A stretch of DNA of 64,000 nt from Suillus spraguei (taxonomy: Eukaryota; Basidiomycota; Agaricomycetes; Boletales; Suillaceae): assembly GCA_016800925.1 (NCBI GenBank), contig JABCPU010000063.1:1-64000 (forward strand), given 5' to 3'. Shown in pieces: positions 60,806 through 64,000 of the stretch. The position numbers and the translations under genes are program-made. Position 1 is the stretch's first letter. The number at the start of each line of letters is the position of its first letter. A model generated the notes under the pieces. It was not told where the DNA came from. It was given only the letters and a program-made list of their open reading frames with translations, and made no database searches.

Positions 60806-61789
60806 CATTTAGTATAGTACCTTTGGAAGCCTGTATTTACTCCTTGCCATTACTGCACAAAATAAGCATTTCGTTCTCGCGTGTTCTGAATTGCCAAAAT
60901 GCCCGAGTTGTACTGCCCGATCAATGCCCGATGGATTCCTTATGAGCGCGCGATGAATGCCCGCCGGATGCGCAGGTCATTTTACTATTTATAAAATTTC
61001 TTGTTTTCGCAATCAAATTTTACCATTGTGAAAATTTATACTTGCAACGGGAATATAATGTCAGTCATTATATAATATTTTACCGACCATTTTATGCGCC
61101 TCAAATTTTGTATTTTCCTTCAGACAAAATTGGATTGCAAAGTTTAATATCTGCATTGTCATTTTCCCGGCGGAAAACTTTAAATACTAGACCGGACTGA
61201 AAATATTGGTCAAAATGGGTTGTATTGCATTCGCATTTTGCCCTCAGTCGCAATTTGCCGTTATCCCAGTAGTAAAATTCAAAGTGCGAATGGCTAATTA
61301 TTTATTCTCATTTCGATTAAAATATTGCCCAAGGCAAAATCCCCAAACCGCCGGTGTGCTACGATCCACTATCAAACCCAAGGATAGGAACACCCAGAGT
61401 GTAGATACCAGGGTCCGCATGAGGTGCATCGTCGTCGTACACAGAGTATGGAGATCTGGAAAGGATGATCCCTGGAATTTTGCATCAGAAACGCGTTTCC
61501 CGCTGCATCACACGAGCGAACCTTTGGGTTTGAACTTGAGATCTGCTAGCTTCGATGTACACGGCATAAGTTCAGCATATACGTTCAATTCACGACATCT
61601 TCTTGTTATGAGATGACTGTACTAAACCGACACTGATGATCAATATATGAGACGATGTGAGCTAGAACACAAATCCCGAACCTGGGAACCAAAGTCAAGA
61701 ATAAGGATGGTATCGAACTGATCGTGTATTTCGGCCATTTTGTATGATTGAGAAACGCGTTTCCATTGAGAGCAGGGACGGTTTCCTTT
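60806..61789. other. AT-rich intergenic region, no gene recognised
   Basis: AT-rich 3' flank of the kinase. The open frame at 61206-61616 has no recognisable domain or splice support and is not called. Confidence 0.4.
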
Positions 61790-62145
61790 TGAGAGCAGGG
61801 ACGGTTTCCTTTTGAGAGCAGGGACGACTGCAGGTCGTGGGAGGCGACACGCAGCAGTGACGCAGTGACGACTGCAGGTTGTGGGAGGCGACACGCAGCA
61901 GTGACGCAGTGACGATGCTGTAAAGAGAACCAGTGACGCCGGGTGTGGGAATGGAAAAGAAGCAGTGACGGAGGCTGTGAGAAGAAAAGAAGCAGTGACG
62001 CAGGGACGGTGCTGTAAGGAGAACGTAACATCGGAAGGAAAATCCAAGTGATGGGAAAAAAAAGAAGCAGTGACGGTACCATAAGAGGCAGGAGCGGTGA
62101 CGGTGACGATTACGGGGGCGTAGTCGCGAAAACATATAGATAGTG
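61790..62145. repeat. GTGACGCAG-rich dispersed repeat, copy 2
   Basis: Same repeat as 37500-37825 in the same orientation, preceded by three copies of GAGAGCAGGGACGGTTTCC-like sequence. It is followed within about 140 bp by subtelomeric block B. Confidence 0.75.
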
Positions 62146-62280
62146 ATGTACTCTATCAAATGAGACATCCAAAACAATATGAAAATGTGTTGAGATATAT
62201 ATAATATATAGCCATATAGTGTATAGTTGCGTCGTGGTTGCGTCGTCCTGGCTACCCTAGACAGCCCCGTTAAGATAATT

Positions 62281-64000
62281 AGGGTGTTTTTCTTCTATCT
62301 TAGCTTAGCGTCTCCCTCTATCTATGGTCGTGGTCTGTCATGTTCCTTGACTTGTCTATTGTATGGTATCTTGTTGTATCCCTGACTTGACTCGGTTACT
62401 CAGTCATCGTAGTCTGTGGTGTGGCGTTTCTTATCCTTTTCTTTTGCTGTCAGAGTCTTGACTGTCGTATCGCTTATCGTTGTCTTTGTCTGGGGTGATG
62501 CATAGGCTGGTGCAAAAACCTTGTTCAGACTTTGCTTGACTTTGCTTGATTTTGCTTGATCTGAGGCGTGGCTTTAGGCGAAAACCTCGTGAGGACTGGG
62601 CTTGACTTTGCTTGATTTTTGTTTGATCTGAAGTGTAGCTTTAGGCGAAAACCTGGTCAAGACTGGGCTTGACTTTGCTTGATATTTGCTAGTGGATTGC
62701 TTTATTTTTGTTTGATCTGAAGCGTGGCTTTAGGCGAAAACCTCGTCAGGACTGGGCTTGACTTTGCTTGATTTTTGTTTGATATGAAGCATAGCTTTAA
62801 GCGAAAACCTCGTCAGGACTGGGCTTGACTCTGCATGATTTTTGCTATTGGATTGCTTGACTTTGCTTTGTTTTGTTTCATCTGAAGCGTGACTTTAGGC
62901 GAAAACCTCGTTCAGACTTGGCTTGATTTTGCGTGATGTTTGCTATCGAATGGCTTGATTTTGCTTGATCTCATGCGTAGCTTTAGGCGAAAACCTCGTC
63001 AGGACTGGGCTTGATTCAGCGTGATTTTTGCTATCGAATGGCTGATGTGAGGCGTAGCTTTAGGCGAAAACCTCGTTCAGACTTGGGTTCATTTTGCATG
63101 ATTTTCCTTGATTTATCGCTGTTGTATTGCTTGTCTCGCTATCGTAGTCTCTTGTCATGGTATTGCTTGACTTGCTGTGGTGACGTATCGCTTCTGCTTT
63201 TCTTGATTGTCTTCCTAATCGTAGCACTAGTCTGGGGGGCGATGCGTGGGCCGAGGACAGGATCTAGCTTTGACTCGACTTCATTTTGCTGATTTTATCG
63301 CTTCTACTTTCCTTCATCATCTCCCTTGTTCTTAGCTTGTCTCTATGCCGAGACAACGAGACACCAAGACAATACGTTTTCAGCCTAAGCAGCGAGTCAG
63401 CTAACTAAGCTCTAGCTCTAGCTGGTGGGGGTGGTATTGAACCCTAGCTCTAACTGTGGTGGTCGAGGCTGATTGCTTGATTTTTGCTGTTTTATTGAAA
63501 AATCATTTTAGCGTACGCGTATGCTACTCGTGACTGTAGATGATGCTCCGTCTGGACTGGGTGTCCAGTTGCGTCTGGCATGTCACGTCTTTCCTTGATT
63601 TTGCTCGATTTTTGCTATTTTTTGTGCTATTTTTTATCTTCTTAGACTAAAAATCATTTTAGCGTACGCGTATGCTACTCGTGACTGTAGATGATGCTCT
63701 GTCTAGCGCTGGTGGACTGGGTGGCTTCTTGCATCTGGCATGTCACGTCTTTCCTTGATTTTGCTTGATTTTTGCTATTTTTAATGCCATTTTTTATCTA
63801 CTTAGACAAAAAATCATCTTAGCATACACGTATGCTAAAGTCGCCCCTATTCATCAGTCCCTGGGATCGTGTCGATGAATACTCTTTCCAAGGGTGGCTT
63901 GTTGTCTCTGATACAGTCTAGTTGGTCGTTGGCAGGCTCTGATTGCCTGTGCGCACACTCTGGTTGACTGTGCGCATCGGTGCGCATCGATGCGACCTCT
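62281..64000. repeat. Subtelomeric block B, near-identical copy of block A
   Basis: Collinear with about 31222-32940 at an offset of about 31.06 kb, with only scattered substitutions and small indels (for example 12 bp missing near 63916). Includes the three palindromes near 63507, 63659 and 63820. The window ends inside the sequence that at 32940 leads into TLH2, so another helicase copy may follow outside the window. Confidence 0.9.

Noticed and set aside
61206..61616. 136-residue plus-strand frame
   Set aside because: No recognisable domain, AT-rich intergenic composition and no splice or promoter support.

Overview
The window is the left end of a fungal chromosome, most likely a basidiomycete of the Agaricomycetes. 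The evidence is short introns (45-65 nt) in every gene, a FunK1-type protein kinase, an Spt5/KOW gene, hAT and Tc1/mariner relics of mushroom type, and telomere-linked RecQ-type helicases (TLH). It opens with a terminal telomere tract whose G-strand repeat is a 10-mer (TTAGTTAGGG), not the common TTAGGG.

Layout. 1-136 telomere. 137-13066 tandem array of a 1751-bp subtelomeric unit. 13219-19615 (minus) a 27-exon gene for a large protein with a ParB-like GNHR motif. 19.9-21.3 kb a 157-bp palindrome array. 21586-28041 (minus) a 19-exon C2H2/OrsD-like/RecQ helicase gene (TLH1). 28.4-31.1 kb palindrome arrays and subtelomeric fragments. 31.18-32.77 kb subtelomeric block A. 33.0-35.4 kb (plus) a second helicase lacking the N-terminal half (TLH2). 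36.4-36.9 kb mariner relic. 37.8-43.8 kb four copies of a 1435-bp subtelomeric unit. 43.8-44.7 kb hAT relic. 44812-49057 (minus) a second ParB-like gene with 12 exons. 49.7-53.9 kb an 87-bp minisatellite in two inverted arms. 54779-58080 (plus) Spt5-like gene. 58318-60805 (plus) FunK1 kinase. 61.8-64 kb a further subtelomeric block (B), about 31.06 kb from block A and nearly identical to it. B breaks off at the window end where, by analogy with block A, another TLH copy may follow.

The main discovery concerns a 20-bp palindrome, consensus TTAGCRTACGYGTAYGCTAA. It lies inside most introns of the two telomere-proximal genes. In many of them its right end (TGCTAAY) sits where the branch site should be. 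The same palindrome occurs twice in every 1751-bp subtelomeric unit and once per unit in several intergenic arrays. In both genes the palindromic intron has also been tandemly amplified together with a tiny exon. The ParB-like gene has ten 21-nt microexons (heptapeptide VxGTASK-like). TLH1 has seven 33-nt microexons (NDPPQQSASDK-like). All are phase 0. The complete splice models I derived by hand keep frame throughout: 4872, 5550, 3405, 2955 and 2328 nt, all divisible by three. I infer an introner-like element that is also a subtelomeric repeat. The second ParB-like gene has introns with a different, longer hairpin sequence, while TLH2, the Spt5-like gene and the kinase have ordinary introns.

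All gene models are manual and based on splice consensus and frame only. Family names rest on motifs I can see, with no database search.
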